From positions 1 through 38,009 of the forward strand of contig JBMZCV010000026.1 in NCBI GenBank assembly GCA_049613665.1: 38,009 nucleotides of DNA. The letters are read 5' to 3'. Positions 1-7,532 of the stretch are shown piece by piece (position 1 is the stretch's first letter; each line of letters begins with the position of its first letter). Made by a program: the position numbers and the translations under genes. Source of the DNA: JBMZCV01 sp049613665 (lineage in GTDB: Bacteria; Bacteroidota; Bacteroidia; Chitinophagales; UBA2359). The notes beneath the pieces were generated by a model, which was given only the letters and a program-made list of their open reading frames with translations, made no database searches and had not been told where the DNA came from.

Positions 1-35
1 ATAACACCAACAAAGGCGTGTCGTTCTTTTTTAGT

Positions 36-76
36 ATTTAGGTGGAAGGCACTTTAAAAGTGCCTTCCACCTAAAT
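36..76. repeat. Near-perfect 41-nt palindrome (hairpin repeat)
   Basis: Two 20-nt arms (36-55 and 57-76) are exact reverse complements around a single A, so the element can form a very stable hairpin. The arm contains GGTGGAAGGCACTTT, close to the GGTGGTAGGCACTT arms of the hairpins at 26756-26788 and 29527-29561. It belongs to the same dispersed intergenic family. It is preceded at 3-20 by AACACCAACAAAGGCGTG, which reappears with one change at 26961-26978, so the window probably opens inside a composite repeat. Confidence 0.8.
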
Positions 77-139
77 TATCATAACATTTATAGGAAACAA
101 ACCTTAAAAACTTAGATTACAGTGTACTAAACGCCTCGC

Positions 140-979
140 ATGACAAAAAGTTGGCAGTTTTTACTATATTGTTTCACAAACGAAAAAAACAAAATGCACA
201 AAAAATTTCATCAGCTAAAAAAAGAATACCTTGCCCTTAATTTGCAGCAAGTTATTGATTACGAAAAATTTTGCACTATTTCCATCGTTTGGCATTCCAC
301 AAAAATCGAAGGTTGTGCTTTGACAGAACTCGATACAAAAGTTTTGTTAGAAAAAAATATTACAGCCGCAGGAAAACCTTTGCAAGACCATTTGATGATA
401 AAAGACCATTATGCCGCTTTTCAATATATGAAAACGCAAGCCAAACAAAAGCGAAAGTTCTCTATCGAATTTCTAAAACAATTAGGTGCATTGGTAATGA
501 AGCATACAGGAGGTTTCACAAATACGGCTTTGGGTAGTTTCGATACTTCAAAAGGCGATTTGCGGCTCGCACAAGTGTATGTTACCAAAAAATATTTTCC
601 AAATTACCAAAAAGTGCCACGACTTTTAGAGCAATTTTGCAAAGCTGTCAATGCTAAAATGGATATGGTAACAGGCGACGAAATCATAAATTTGGCTGCC
701 GATGTACACTACAACTTTGTCAATATCCATCCTTTTGGCGATGGAAATGGCAGAGTAGCGCGTTTGTTGATGAATTACATTGTTTTGTATCACGGTGAGC
801 CATTGATAAAAATGTTTACGGAAGACCGAACAGCTTATATCAATTCTTTGAATGAGGCAGAAGAACAAGAAAATATAACCATTTTTAGAAATTTTATTCT
901 TAGCCAAGAAATCAAGTTTTTGAAAGCCGAAATTGATAAATATAAGAAAATCAATAAGGGATTTACGTTTTTGTTTTGA
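140..979 (+). CDS. Fic family protein (class II, self-inhibited AMP-transferase type)
   Basis: The 279-residue product carries the complete Fic core motif HPFGDGNGR at residues 197-205. The His is the catalytic base and the following residues form the anion-binding nest that holds the nucleotide triphosphate. An inhibitory (S/T)xxxE(G/N) motif, STKIEG, lies at residues 53-58, on the N-terminal side, which defines class II Fic proteins. Its Glu is expected to block productive ATP binding until relieved. Such enzymes usually transfer AMP to Ser, Thr or Tyr of a protein target; the target is not visible here. The start is uncertain: ATG 140 gives the longest frame, and ATG 194 would remove 18 residues without touching either motif. 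A small gene follows 22 nt downstream and may be cotranscribed. Role in defence or as a toxin is possible but unproven. Confidence 0.9.
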   Translation: MTKSWQFLLYCFTNEKNKMHKKFHQLKKEYLALNLQQVIDYEKFCTISIVWHSTKIEGCALTELDTKVLLEKNITAAGKPLQDHLMIKDHYAAFQYMKTQAKQKRKFSIEFLKQLGALVMKHTGGFTNTALGSFDTSKGDLRLAQVYVTKKYFPNYQKVPRLLEQFCKAVNAKMDMVTGDEIINLAADVHYNFVNIHPFGDGNGRVARLLMNYIVLYHGEPLIKMFTEDRTAYINSLNEAEEQENITIFRNFILSQEIKFLKAEIDKYKKINKGFTFLF

Positions 980-1001
980 ACTATTTTTTACACAAACCGA
1001 C

Positions 1002-1319
1002 ATGATAAAATACCAAAAACTACATTTAAAAACTAAGCAAGACCTTTTGAAATTACCCAATCGCTTTGTCGGCGTGATAACCGAATTGCATTTGGGAAAA
1101 ACGACTATTGCTTTCAAAACAAAAAGAGAAGATGTAACAACTTCGAGACAGCTCAAAAAAGTGTTGCGAAAGCTAGATATTAGCGGTAAAAACTTACTGC
1201 TTTTAACCAATAATCTCACGAAAGAAGCGAAAGAAATATTAAAAGCAGCCGAAATAGTATATAAAACAATTCAGAATTTTGAATGGACAGACGAAAGCTA
1301 TACAAATATTAGGGAGTAA
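1002..1319 (+). CDS. Small conserved-looking protein of unknown function downstream of Fic
   Basis: A 105-residue Lys-rich protein that I do not recognise with certainty. The frame could be extended to a TTG at 933 overlapping the fic gene, but the ATG at 1002 gives a compact protein starting MIKYQKLHLK and leaves a 22-nt gap after the Fic stop. It has alternating strands and helices: a GVITELHLGKTTIAFKTKRE segment, a Lys/Arg-rich helix, an LLLLTNNLTKEAKE segment suggesting a strand followed by a helix, and a C-terminal ending with WTDESYTNI. No signal peptide or membrane segment is present. The same orientation and close spacing suggest an operon with the Fic gene. It could be a partner or regulator of Fic, but nothing in the sequence proves it. 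Confidence 0.6.
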   Translation: MIKYQKLHLKTKQDLLKLPNRFVGVITELHLGKTTIAFKTKREDVTTSRQLKKVLRKLDISGKNLLLLTNNLTKEAKEILKAAEIVYKTIQNFEWTDESYTNIRE

Positions 1320-1345
1320 AAATCGTTTTTTTGTCAACAAATCTA

Positions 1346-1924
1346 TTATTTAGCTTCTTGTTTTATCGTATCTTGCTTCAATTTCTGTTCACTTTCCACT
1401 AGCTTTTTGAGTTTTTGCAAGCCACTTTCCAAATCGTGTTCTAGCATTCTATTCATCATCAAACCCATATAGCGACGTGCAGGATTATGGTCTAATTTGC
1501 CCGAGCAAGTCCAATCTATTTTAGTTTGTTGCGTCTCCATTTCTGGCGTAATTTTCAGCTCGCCATTCATCAAAATTCTATCGTCTTGCAAGTGCATCAC
1601 AAATTTCACGCCTTCGAGCGGATAGCTTTCCTTGATTTGCAAGCGACCATTGCCCATTTTATCGCCATTCCAACGCTGACTCGCTCCTTCGCCTTTACTT
1701 TTTACGCCATATTTCACTTTCAAAGTCTCATCGTTTTCCGTATTCCAAACCGTCCAGCGTGGCCATTCTTCCAAATCATTTAAGTATGGATATACTTCGC
1801 CATGTTCGGCATTTATCACTACCGTTTTTGTTACTTTATAGTTGCTCGGCAAAAAGAAACCGACTGTCATAAAAAGCGAGAATAAAACCGAAATACCTAC
1901 TAATATTTTTAATGGAAAACTCAT
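1346..1924 (-). CDS. SRPBCC-superfamily (START/polyketide cyclase-like) membrane-anchored protein
   Basis: The 192-residue product starts with one hydrophobic segment (residues about 6-26) that is probably an uncleaved anchor. A region follows that reads like the SRPBCC helix-grip fold: a first strand VTKTVVINA, a Pro-containing helix with LNDLEEWPRWTVWN, a central stretch with a Gly/Ser-rich turn, a VKFVMHLQDD strand, and a long amphipathic C-terminal helix rich in Lys, Glu and Gln. These proteins bind hydrophobic ligands in a deep pocket; which ligand is unknown. The gene stands alone. The terminator of the upstream HEPN gene lies just before it, so it probably has its own promoter. Confidence 0.8.
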   Translation of the reverse strand: MSFPLKILVGISVLFSLFMTVGFFLPSNYKVTKTVVINAEHGEVYPYLNDLEEWPRWTVWNTENDETLKVKYGVKSKGEGASQRWNGDKMGNGRLQIKESYPLEGVKFVMHLQDDRILMNGELKITPEMETQQTKIDWTCSGKLDHNPARRYMGLMMNRMLEHDLESGLQKLKKLVESEQKLKQDTIKQEAK

Positions 1925-2001
1925 TTGTGTGCTGTTTTTTGTTTAAAAAAAATAAGGAGTGACAAGATACGAAAAAAAAGAGTTTTTGGAGGGGAAATGA
2001 A

Positions 2002-2034
2002 AAAAGCAAGACATTTTTTAGATGCCTTGCTTTT
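2002..2034 (-). terminator. Rho-independent terminator of the HEPN gene
   Basis: Read on the minus strand, the arm AAAAGCAAG pairs with CTTGCTTTT after a short A-rich loop. The run of T continues directly out of the stem. It begins a few bases after the stop codon of the 666-residue HEPN protein, where an intrinsic terminator is expected. Confidence 0.75.
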
Positions 2035-2041
2035 GGGAAAA

Positions 2042-4042
2042 TTATATTTTACTTTCTAAGCTTTCTATTAGTTCTTCCATATTTTGATATTGTTTAGTAG
2101 GTTCATTCAATTCTTTGATTAAAATCCATCTAAAACGTCTTAAAAGTGGCGGCATCACTTTTACCAATTTTGCAAGCGTAGAAGAGCAAGAAATACCTTG
2201 ATGGCTAACAAAATTTCTTTGTTCGTATAATTCCCAAAATATACTTGAATAATATTTTTTAATTTTTTGTTGATTTTTTGTTACATAATTATCTACATTT
2301 TGGTAATTATCTAGCTGTTTTATCACAAAAGGATAAGCTGTAATTGTTCTAAAATCATCAATATTAAAGTTTTCAGTTGAATTATTGCGTTTTATTATAT
2401 TATTTATTTCTGCAATTTTAGAGTTATTTATAGAATCATTCACAATAAAATTATTTTTATGAAAAATATTTCGAATTGTTGAACTTATTTTACTTTTTCT
2501 TGCTTTAATCTCATCTATTAACAATATTTTACTTACAGAGTTTATTATTTTATAGCCTTTTCCAAAAGTATAAAAACTATAAATAGCTTCTAAATACTGC
2601 CAAAAATCTTTTATTTTATCTTCCCAATAAAATTGAGTATTTGCTTTAAAAAATAAATTATCGCAGGTTTCTATTTTCCGTTTAAATATAGGATTAAAAC
2701 TGCCTATTTTGAAATCTTCTAAATTTGAAAGATTATTTAAACGATGCAAGTTCAAATATAAAAAATCAACATATGGATATTGTATTCTATATCCTCCGTT
2801 TTTGTTGAAAAAAATAGCCTGAAAATTATCTATATTGCCTTGTGTTCCAAAATTATTTGTTGCTTTATATACCAATCTGTTTCTTATGTTAGTAACTTTT
2901 TGTAAGACATTTTGAAGGCCTATATCAAATGATTTAAATACTGTTGGTACAATAACAAAAATGCACTTTTCTTCTTGATAAAACTTTTCAAATTCTTGTT
3001 TTGCCAAGGCATTTTCTTCAAAAAGAAAATACTTTTCATATTCTTTAAGCATTTCTACAGATACTATTTTATTTTTTTGATAAAAAATATTAACATTTTT
3101 ATTTGAATCACTTATTTTTACGTTTCTTATTTTGATGATAAAATCACCTTCTTGTTTTTTACTCAAAACAGCTAAAATTGTCTCAAATTGAGCAATAAAC
3201 CCTTTTCTTCTGAAAAATTGTGGAAAGAGACCTTTAGTATGGTCTGTTAAATCTTTCAAAAAGTGTCCTTGTCGAACAAATTCAGCTATAATAAGTTTTG
3301 TTAAATAAATAATTTCTTTTTCATGTGTAGCTGCATCACAATCACAAAATAGAATATGAGCAAGTCTATATACACAATCAAAAATATAAAAGTTTTTTTC
3401 TTGTTCAATTTCATATAATTTTCCTTTACTTTCCAACAAAGCTTTAATTACTTCTCTATTTTTTATTTTACTTTTGTTAATCTTATTGATTTGTGAAATT
3501 AAATTTGATTTTTGTATATTTTCCAAAGTAAAATTCTTACATAAAGAGAAAGCTTTTTCTTTTAGTCTTTCATCATTTATATTTTTTGCGAAAAATATTA
3601 TTCTTTCAATCAAGATATTATCTTTTACTTTTTTTCTATTTTTATCTCTTTGATTCGTTAAATTAAAGGATTCTGTTAAAGTTTGAAAAACCTTTTTTAG
3701 CTCTTCCTTTAGTTCTCTATTACTATCATTATCAAGCAATTTTTTAATTTCGTTTATAGAAGTTTTTATTTTGCCATTTTTTGCAAAAAAGTCATTAGAA
3801 GTATTAAATAATTCAGACTCAAAATAATTCTTCAATACCGTTTTCGTGCTTTTTAAATCTGCATCATTATCAATATTATCTAATCGAAACAAGGCTCGTT
3901 CCAATATTGTCAAATGGTTTTCTAATCGAAATTCAAAGCGGTTGCAATTATCAGAACAGATGAAATGAAAGTAATCGTGAAAAATGCGTAATTTTTCCTC
4001 TATCATTTTGTCTTCAGGAAACGTGATTTGTCCTACTACCAT
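2042..4042 (-). CDS. Orphan large protein with C-terminal Apea-like HEPN ribonuclease domain; candidate defence effector
   Basis: The product has 666 residues and is very rich in Asn, Lys, Ile and Phe. The C-terminal ~180 residues resemble the Apea-like HEPN fold: a helix FWQYLEAIYSFYTFGKG, a middle helical region, then ELYEQRNFVSHQG. The segment RNFVSH (R609 to H614) fits the HEPN catalytic pattern R-(N/D/H)-x3-H used by metal-independent RNases. The N-terminal ~450 residues are mostly helical and charged, with a Cys cluster LFCDCDAATH near residue 233; I recognise no family for it. No signal peptide or membrane segment is seen. The gene is monocistronic with its own promoter-like box and terminator. 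HEPN proteins of this shape are common in abortive phage defence, where a large sensor region controls the RNase. That is inference here; the fold call itself rests on motif reading. Confidence 0.75.
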   Translation of the reverse strand: MVVGQITFPEDKMIEEKLRIFHDYFHFICSDNCNRFEFRLENHLTILERALFRLDNIDNDADLKSTKTVLKNYFESELFNTSNDFFAKNGKIKTSINEIKKLLDNDSNRELKEELKKVFQTLTESFNLTNQRDKNRKKVKDNILIERIIFFAKNINDERLKEKAFSLCKNFTLENIQKSNLISQINKINKSKIKNREVIKALLESKGKLYEIEQEKNFYIFDCVYRLAHILFCDCDAATHEKEIIYLTKLIIAEFVRQGHFLKDLTDHTKGLFPQFFRRKGFIAQFETILAVLSKKQEGDFIIKIRNVKISDSNKNVNIFYQKNKIVSVEMLKEYEKYFLFEENALAKQEFEKFYQEEKCIFVIVPTVFKSFDIGLQNVLQKVTNIRNRLVYKATNNFGTQGNIDNFQAIFFNKNGGYRIQYPYVDFLYLNLHRLNNLSNLEDFKIGSFNPIFKRKIETCDNLFFKANTQFYWEDKIKDFWQYLEAIYSFYTFGKGYKIINSVSKILLIDEIKARKSKISSTIRNIFHKNNFIVNDSINNSKIAEINNIIKRNNSTENFNIDDFRTITAYPFVIKQLDNYQNVDNYVTKNQQKIKKYYSSIFWELYEQRNFVSHQGISCSSTLAKLVKVMPPLLRRFRWILIKELNEPTKQYQNMEELIESLESKI

Positions 4043-4082
4043 GTTATATTTTTAGTTGTTTTTGAAAATTGTTTTAACAATG

Positions 4083-4090
4083 CAAATATA
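4083..4090 (-). promoter_or_regulatory. Bacteroidota -7 box (TATATTTG) for the HEPN gene
   Basis: On the minus strand the sequence TATATTTG matches the TAnnTTTG consensus of the Bacteroidota primary sigma factor. It lies about 40 nt upstream of the HEPN start codon. No good TTTG -33 box is visible. Instead the spot about 17 bp further upstream (4108-4119) carries an inverted repeat with arms GTGAA and TTCAC that could be a regulator site. Confidence 0.4.
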
Positions 4091-4289
4091 ATGTTTTAAC
4101 TTTAATAGTGAAAATTCACAATATGAGTTACATTATTATGTTAAGTTTATCTTTTAACAATCTTTAACCACTAAAAATTTTGTTTTACACAAAAAAAGAA
4201 CAAACTTTAAAGCCGTATATTTTTTTACTGAAAAAACGCTTTTTTAGCTACAAAAATATACAACAATACTTTTACTTTAATCAAAAAAT

Positions 4290-4294
4290 GGAGG
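4290..4294 (+). promoter_or_regulatory. Shine-Dalgarno GGAGG that fixes a TTG start
   Basis: GGAGG sits 7 nt before the TTG at 4302. Strong Shine-Dalgarno sequences are rare in Bacteroidota. This one supports the non-ATG start because only this start retains the twin-arginine signal. The ATG overlapping it (4288) opens a five-codon frame that ends in TGA at 4303. Confidence 0.65.
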
Positions 4295-4301
4295 TTATCT
4301 T

Positions 4302-5945
4302 TTGAAAAGACGAAAATTTATACAACTTGCTGGTTTGGGCGTTGGCGGTGCTATGCTTACCGTTCCACTTTTTGGAAACACCATTGGTTTGAGCCAATTG
4401 CAAACGCAAATCATGGACGTTTCGACAAAAAAGAAACTCGCTGATATTGCTCTAAATGCAGCTACTACAAAAGGTGCTACTTATGCCGATGTTCGTATTG
4501 GCCGCTATCTCAATCAATATGTTTATACGAGAGAAAACAAGGTACAAAACATTGTGAATACCGAATCTTTGGGCGTAGGCATTCGTGTCATTGTAAATGG
4601 AACGTGGGGATTTGCGTCTTCTAGCGAAATCACAGCCGACAACATCGCTGCCGTTGCCGAACAAGCCGTAGCTATCGCAAAAGCAAACTCTCGTATCCAA
4701 ACTGCTGAGGTACAGCTTGCTCCAACAAAAGGCTTGGGTGAAGTGAGTTGGAAAACACCTATCATCACAAGTGCAATGTCTGTGCCTGTGTCCGACAAAG
4801 TAGATTTATTGTTGAAAAGCAATGCTGCTGCTATGGAAAACGGTGCATCTTTCGCTAGTTCTGCTTTATTTATGGTCAATGAAAAAAAATATTTTGCCTC
4901 CACTGATGGCTCATATATCGACCAAGATGTGCATAGAATTTGGCCAAATTTCAGCGTAAACGGCATTGACAAAAAGACAGGAAAATTCCGCTCTCGTCAG
5001 TCTCTTTCTGCTCCAATGGGCATGGGTTATGAATATATGATTCCGAAAAAAGAAGACATGATGCCATGTCCTGTAAGTGGCCTTGTAGGCTACAAAAATA
5101 GCTACGACATGATTGGCGATGCTGCTTTAGCAGGAAAACAAGTAGTTGAAAAACTAAAAGCACCATCTATCAAAGCAGGCAAATATGACTTAGTGCTTGA
5201 TCCAAATCACTTAGGTTTGACGATTCACGAAAGCGTAGGCCACCCGCTAGAATTGGATAGAGTTTTGGGATATGAAGCCAACTATGCAGGCACGAGTTTT
5301 GCGACTTTAGACAAGTGGAAAACAAAGAAATTTGAGTATGGCAACAAAAAAGTCAATCTTTTTGCAGACAAAACGCAAGTAGGTTCTTTGGGAGCAGTAG
5401 GCTACGATGATGAAGGTGTGCCGACAAAGGAATGGGATTTGGTAAAAGATGGTATTTTGGTAAATTATCAGGCTATTCGTGACCAAATTCATATGCTCGA
5501 CCAAAAAGAATCACATGGTTGTTGCTATGCCGATAGCTGGAATTCCATTCAGTTTCAGCGTATGCCAAATGTTTCTTTACAGCCAAATGCAAAAAAATAT
5601 TCGCCAGAAGATATGGTAAAAGATGTTGAAAAAGGTATTTATATTGTTGGACGTGGCAGTTATTCTATCGACCAACAACGCTACAACTTCCAATTTGGCG
5701 GTACGCTTTTTTACGAAATAGAAAATGGCAAAATCAAAGGCTTGGTAGAAGATGTCGCTTATCAGTCAAATACGCAAGAATTTTGGAACTCTTGCGAGTC
5801 TATCTGCGATGAAAAAGACTATCGTTTGTTTGGTTCTTTTTTCGATGGCAAAGGCCAGCCTGGCCAAGTCAGTGCAGTTTCGCATGGTAGTTCTACCACT
5901 AGATTCAACGATATTAATGTCATTAATACGGCTAGAAAAATCTAA
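4302..5945 (+). CDS. TldD-like metalloprotease with twin-arginine signal (TldD/PmbA family)
   Basis: The 547-residue product matches TldD-type proteases. The zinc-binding motif HESVGH lies at residues 309-314 in the context LTIHESVGHPLELDR, and the family C-terminal region ends with GQPGQ and HGSSTTRFNDI. A Cys in SCESICDEKDY is a candidate third metal ligand. The N terminus, MKRRKFIQLAGLGVGGAM, is a clear Tat signal with a small-residue-rich hydrophobic core, so export in folded form is predicted. The family normally works as a TldD-TldE heterodimer that cleaves unfolded peptides or matures modified peptides. The gene uses a TTG start with a good Shine-Dalgarno. The partner gene lies 198 nt downstream on the same strand, separated by a repeat and a terminator-like hairpin. 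Confidence 0.93.
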   Translation: MKRRKFIQLAGLGVGGAMLTVPLFGNTIGLSQLQTQIMDVSTKKKLADIALNAATTKGATYADVRIGRYLNQYVYTRENKVQNIVNTESLGVGIRVIVNGTWGFASSSEITADNIAAVAEQAVAIAKANSRIQTAEVQLAPTKGLGEVSWKTPIITSAMSVPVSDKVDLLLKSNAAAMENGASFASSALFMVNEKKYFASTDGSYIDQDVHRIWPNFSVNGIDKKTGKFRSRQSLSAPMGMGYEYMIPKKEDMMPCPVSGLVGYKNSYDMIGDAALAGKQVVEKLKAPSIKAGKYDLVLDPNHLGLTIHESVGHPLELDRVLGYEANYAGTSFATLDKWKTKKFEYGNKKVNLFADKTQVGSLGAVGYDDEGVPTKEWDLVKDGILVNYQAIRDQIHMLDQKESHGCCYADSWNSIQFQRMPNVSLQPNAKKYSPEDMVKDVEKGIYIVGRGSYSIDQQRYNFQFGGTLFYEIENGKIKGLVEDVAYQSNTQEFWNSCESICDEKDYRLFGSFFDGKGQPGQVSAVSHGSSTTRFNDINVINTARKI

Positions 5946-6024
5946 GTGCCAAGCACTATTTAATAAGCGGCTGATTTGTGCTAATGTATTGAAAAATCAG
6001 TGTGTTAGCTTTTACAATCTGTTG
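5945..6024 (+). repeat. Dispersed palindromic repeat, copy A
   Basis: About 80 nt that begins AGTGCCAAGCACTATTTAATA and contains the core CTAATGTATTGA, then TCAGTGTGTTAGCTTTTACAAT. It shares its left end and core with the copy at 23501-23580 and its core with 10258-10370 and 13307-13376. The CTAA and TTAG ends of the core can pair as a hairpin. It sits between tldD and tldE. No coding frame is apparent. Confidence 0.75.
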
Positions 6025-6052
6025 TTTATTTTTAGTAGAAATTAGGTTTGAT

Positions 6053-6110
6053 ATTATTTAATAAAACGAGAATACTAACAAGAATGTATCGTTTTTAAAT
6101 AATGTTTTTT
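6053..6110 (+). terminator. Terminator-like hairpin between the tldD- and tldE-like genes
   Basis: Left arm ATTATTTAATAAAACGA (6053-6069) pairs with TCGTTTTTAAATAAT (6089-6103) apart from a two-base bulge. The loop is 19 nt and a GTTTTTT run follows. It may end the upstream message or attenuate read-through. The stem is AT-rich, so strength is uncertain. Confidence 0.45.
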
Positions 6111-6143
6111 ATTACTATTTAAAACAATAACAATCATATATAT

Positions 6144-7457
6144 ATGGCAATTTTAACGAAAGAAGAAGCCAAAGCTTTACTCGAAAAAGTGCTTGCCCTT
6201 TCTAAAGCCGACGAATGTACGCTAAATTTGTATGGCTACGAAAGTGGAAATATCAGATATGCTCGAAATAGCGTAAGTACAAGCGGTGCTGAAAGCAATA
6301 TTTCTTTGGAAATAGAGTCGGTTTTTGGCAAAAAAACAGGTGTGGCGACCATCAACGAATTTAATGACGAAGCCTTAGCAAGAATTGTAAAAACATCGGA
6401 AGAACTCGCCAAATTATCGCCAGAAAACCCTGAATATATGTCGGTTTTAGAACCGCAAAAATATGAAAAAGGTATTGCTTACAAAGAAACAACAGCCAAT
6501 ATCACGCCAGAAGACCGCACCAAAATTGCGGAAGACAGCATCAATCCTTGTGCCGAAAAAGAGGTAACTGCTGCTGGTTTTATGGAAAATAGCAAGAGTT
6601 TCAAAGCGATGATGAACTCGAAAAAGCTGTTTGCTTATGCACAAAGCACCGATATGGAATTTTCGATTACGGCACGAACAGCAGATGGTACAGGCTCGGG
6701 ATATTCTACTTGCGATTTCAATGATTTTAGCCTTTTTAGTGCCAAAAAAGCAACGCAAATAGCACTAGACAAAGCCATAGAATCGCAAAATGCAAAAGCT
6801 ATCGAACCTGGAAAATATACCGTTATTTTAGAGCCAGCCGCTTCGGTAGGCCTGATTCGGAATATGATGTGGAATTTCAATGCACGCTCGGCAGATGAAG
6901 GTCGCAGTTTTTTGGCAAAACAAGGCGGAGGCAATAAGCTAGGCGAACAAATTGTGGATAAACGCGTCAATATTTATTCAGACCCTTTCAACAAGGAAGT
7001 ACCAACAACAACGTGGAGCAATGGCTTGCCTCGCAAAAAAATATCGTGGATAAAAGACGGTAAGGTAGAAAATTTGCGATATTCTCGCTTTTGGGCGAAA
7101 GAAAAAGGCAAAGAAGCAACGGCCTATCCAGGAAATTTCATTATGGCAGGTGGCGATGCGACTTTGGAAGAGATGATAAAGAGTACGAAAAAAGGTATTT
7201 TAGTAACCAGAACGTGGTATATCAGAACGGTAGATCCGCAAACCTTGCTTTATACTGGACTGACAAGAGATGGTACTTTTTATGTGGAAGATGGCAAAAT
7301 TAAGTTTCCTGTCAAAAACTTCCGCTTCAACGAAAGTCCTGTTATCATGCTCAATAATGTGGAAGCTCTCGGCAAACCTATTCGCATTGATGGCAACTTA
7401 GTGCCGCCGATGAAAATACGAGATTTTACATTTAGCAGTTTGTCAGATGCTATTTAA
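6144..7457 (+). CDS. TldE/PmbA-like protein, non-catalytic partner of the TldD-like protease
   Basis: The 437-residue protein has the PmbA/TldE layout. The N-terminal part contains IRYARNSVSTSGAESNISL, the middle carries LEPAASVGLIRNMM where TldD has its HExxxH helix (so the zinc ligands are absent), and the C terminus contains GDATLEEMIKSTKKGILVTR and ends with PPMKIRDFTF. TldE subunits form the peptide channel with TldD and shape its substrate choice. There is no Tat or Sec signal at its N terminus, unlike the neighbouring TldD-like protein, so the two would not obviously meet in one compartment. The gene ends at a strong convergent terminator. Confidence 0.93.
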   Translation: MAILTKEEAKALLEKVLALSKADECTLNLYGYESGNIRYARNSVSTSGAESNISLEIESVFGKKTGVATINEFNDEALARIVKTSEELAKLSPENPEYMSVLEPQKYEKGIAYKETTANITPEDRTKIAEDSINPCAEKEVTAAGFMENSKSFKAMMNSKKLFAYAQSTDMEFSITARTADGTGSGYSTCDFNDFSLFSAKKATQIALDKAIESQNAKAIEPGKYTVILEPAASVGLIRNMMWNFNARSADEGRSFLAKQGGGNKLGEQIVDKRVNIYSDPFNKEVPTTTWSNGLPRKKISWIKDGKVENLRYSRFWAKEKGKEATAYPGNFIMAGGDATLEEMIKSTKKGILVTRTWYIRTVDPQTLLYTGLTRDGTFYVEDGKIKFPVKNFRFNESPVIMLNNVEALGKPIRIDGNLVPPMKIRDFTFSSLSDAI

Positions 7458-7467
7458 AATTTAAATA

Positions 7468-7517
7468 ACAATTTACAAGATGCTTTTTAGAATTGCATCT
7501 TGTAAATTGTGTTTTTT
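7468..7517. terminator. Strong bidirectional terminator between tldE and the R-M genes
   Basis: A perfect 16-bp stem (7468-7483 with 7495-7510, arm ACAATTTACAAGATGC) and an 11-nt loop are followed on the plus strand by GTTTTTT. On the minus strand the stem runs into an AT-rich tail. It lies between two convergent genes and probably serves both. Confidence 0.85.
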
Positions 7518-7532
7518 GGAAAAAACAAGAAG

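Noticed and set aside
626..1219. Long open frame on the minus strand opposite the Fic gene
   Set aside because: Its protein is Phe/Lys/Ser-rich with no domain, and the plus strand carries clear Fic motifs over the same bases.
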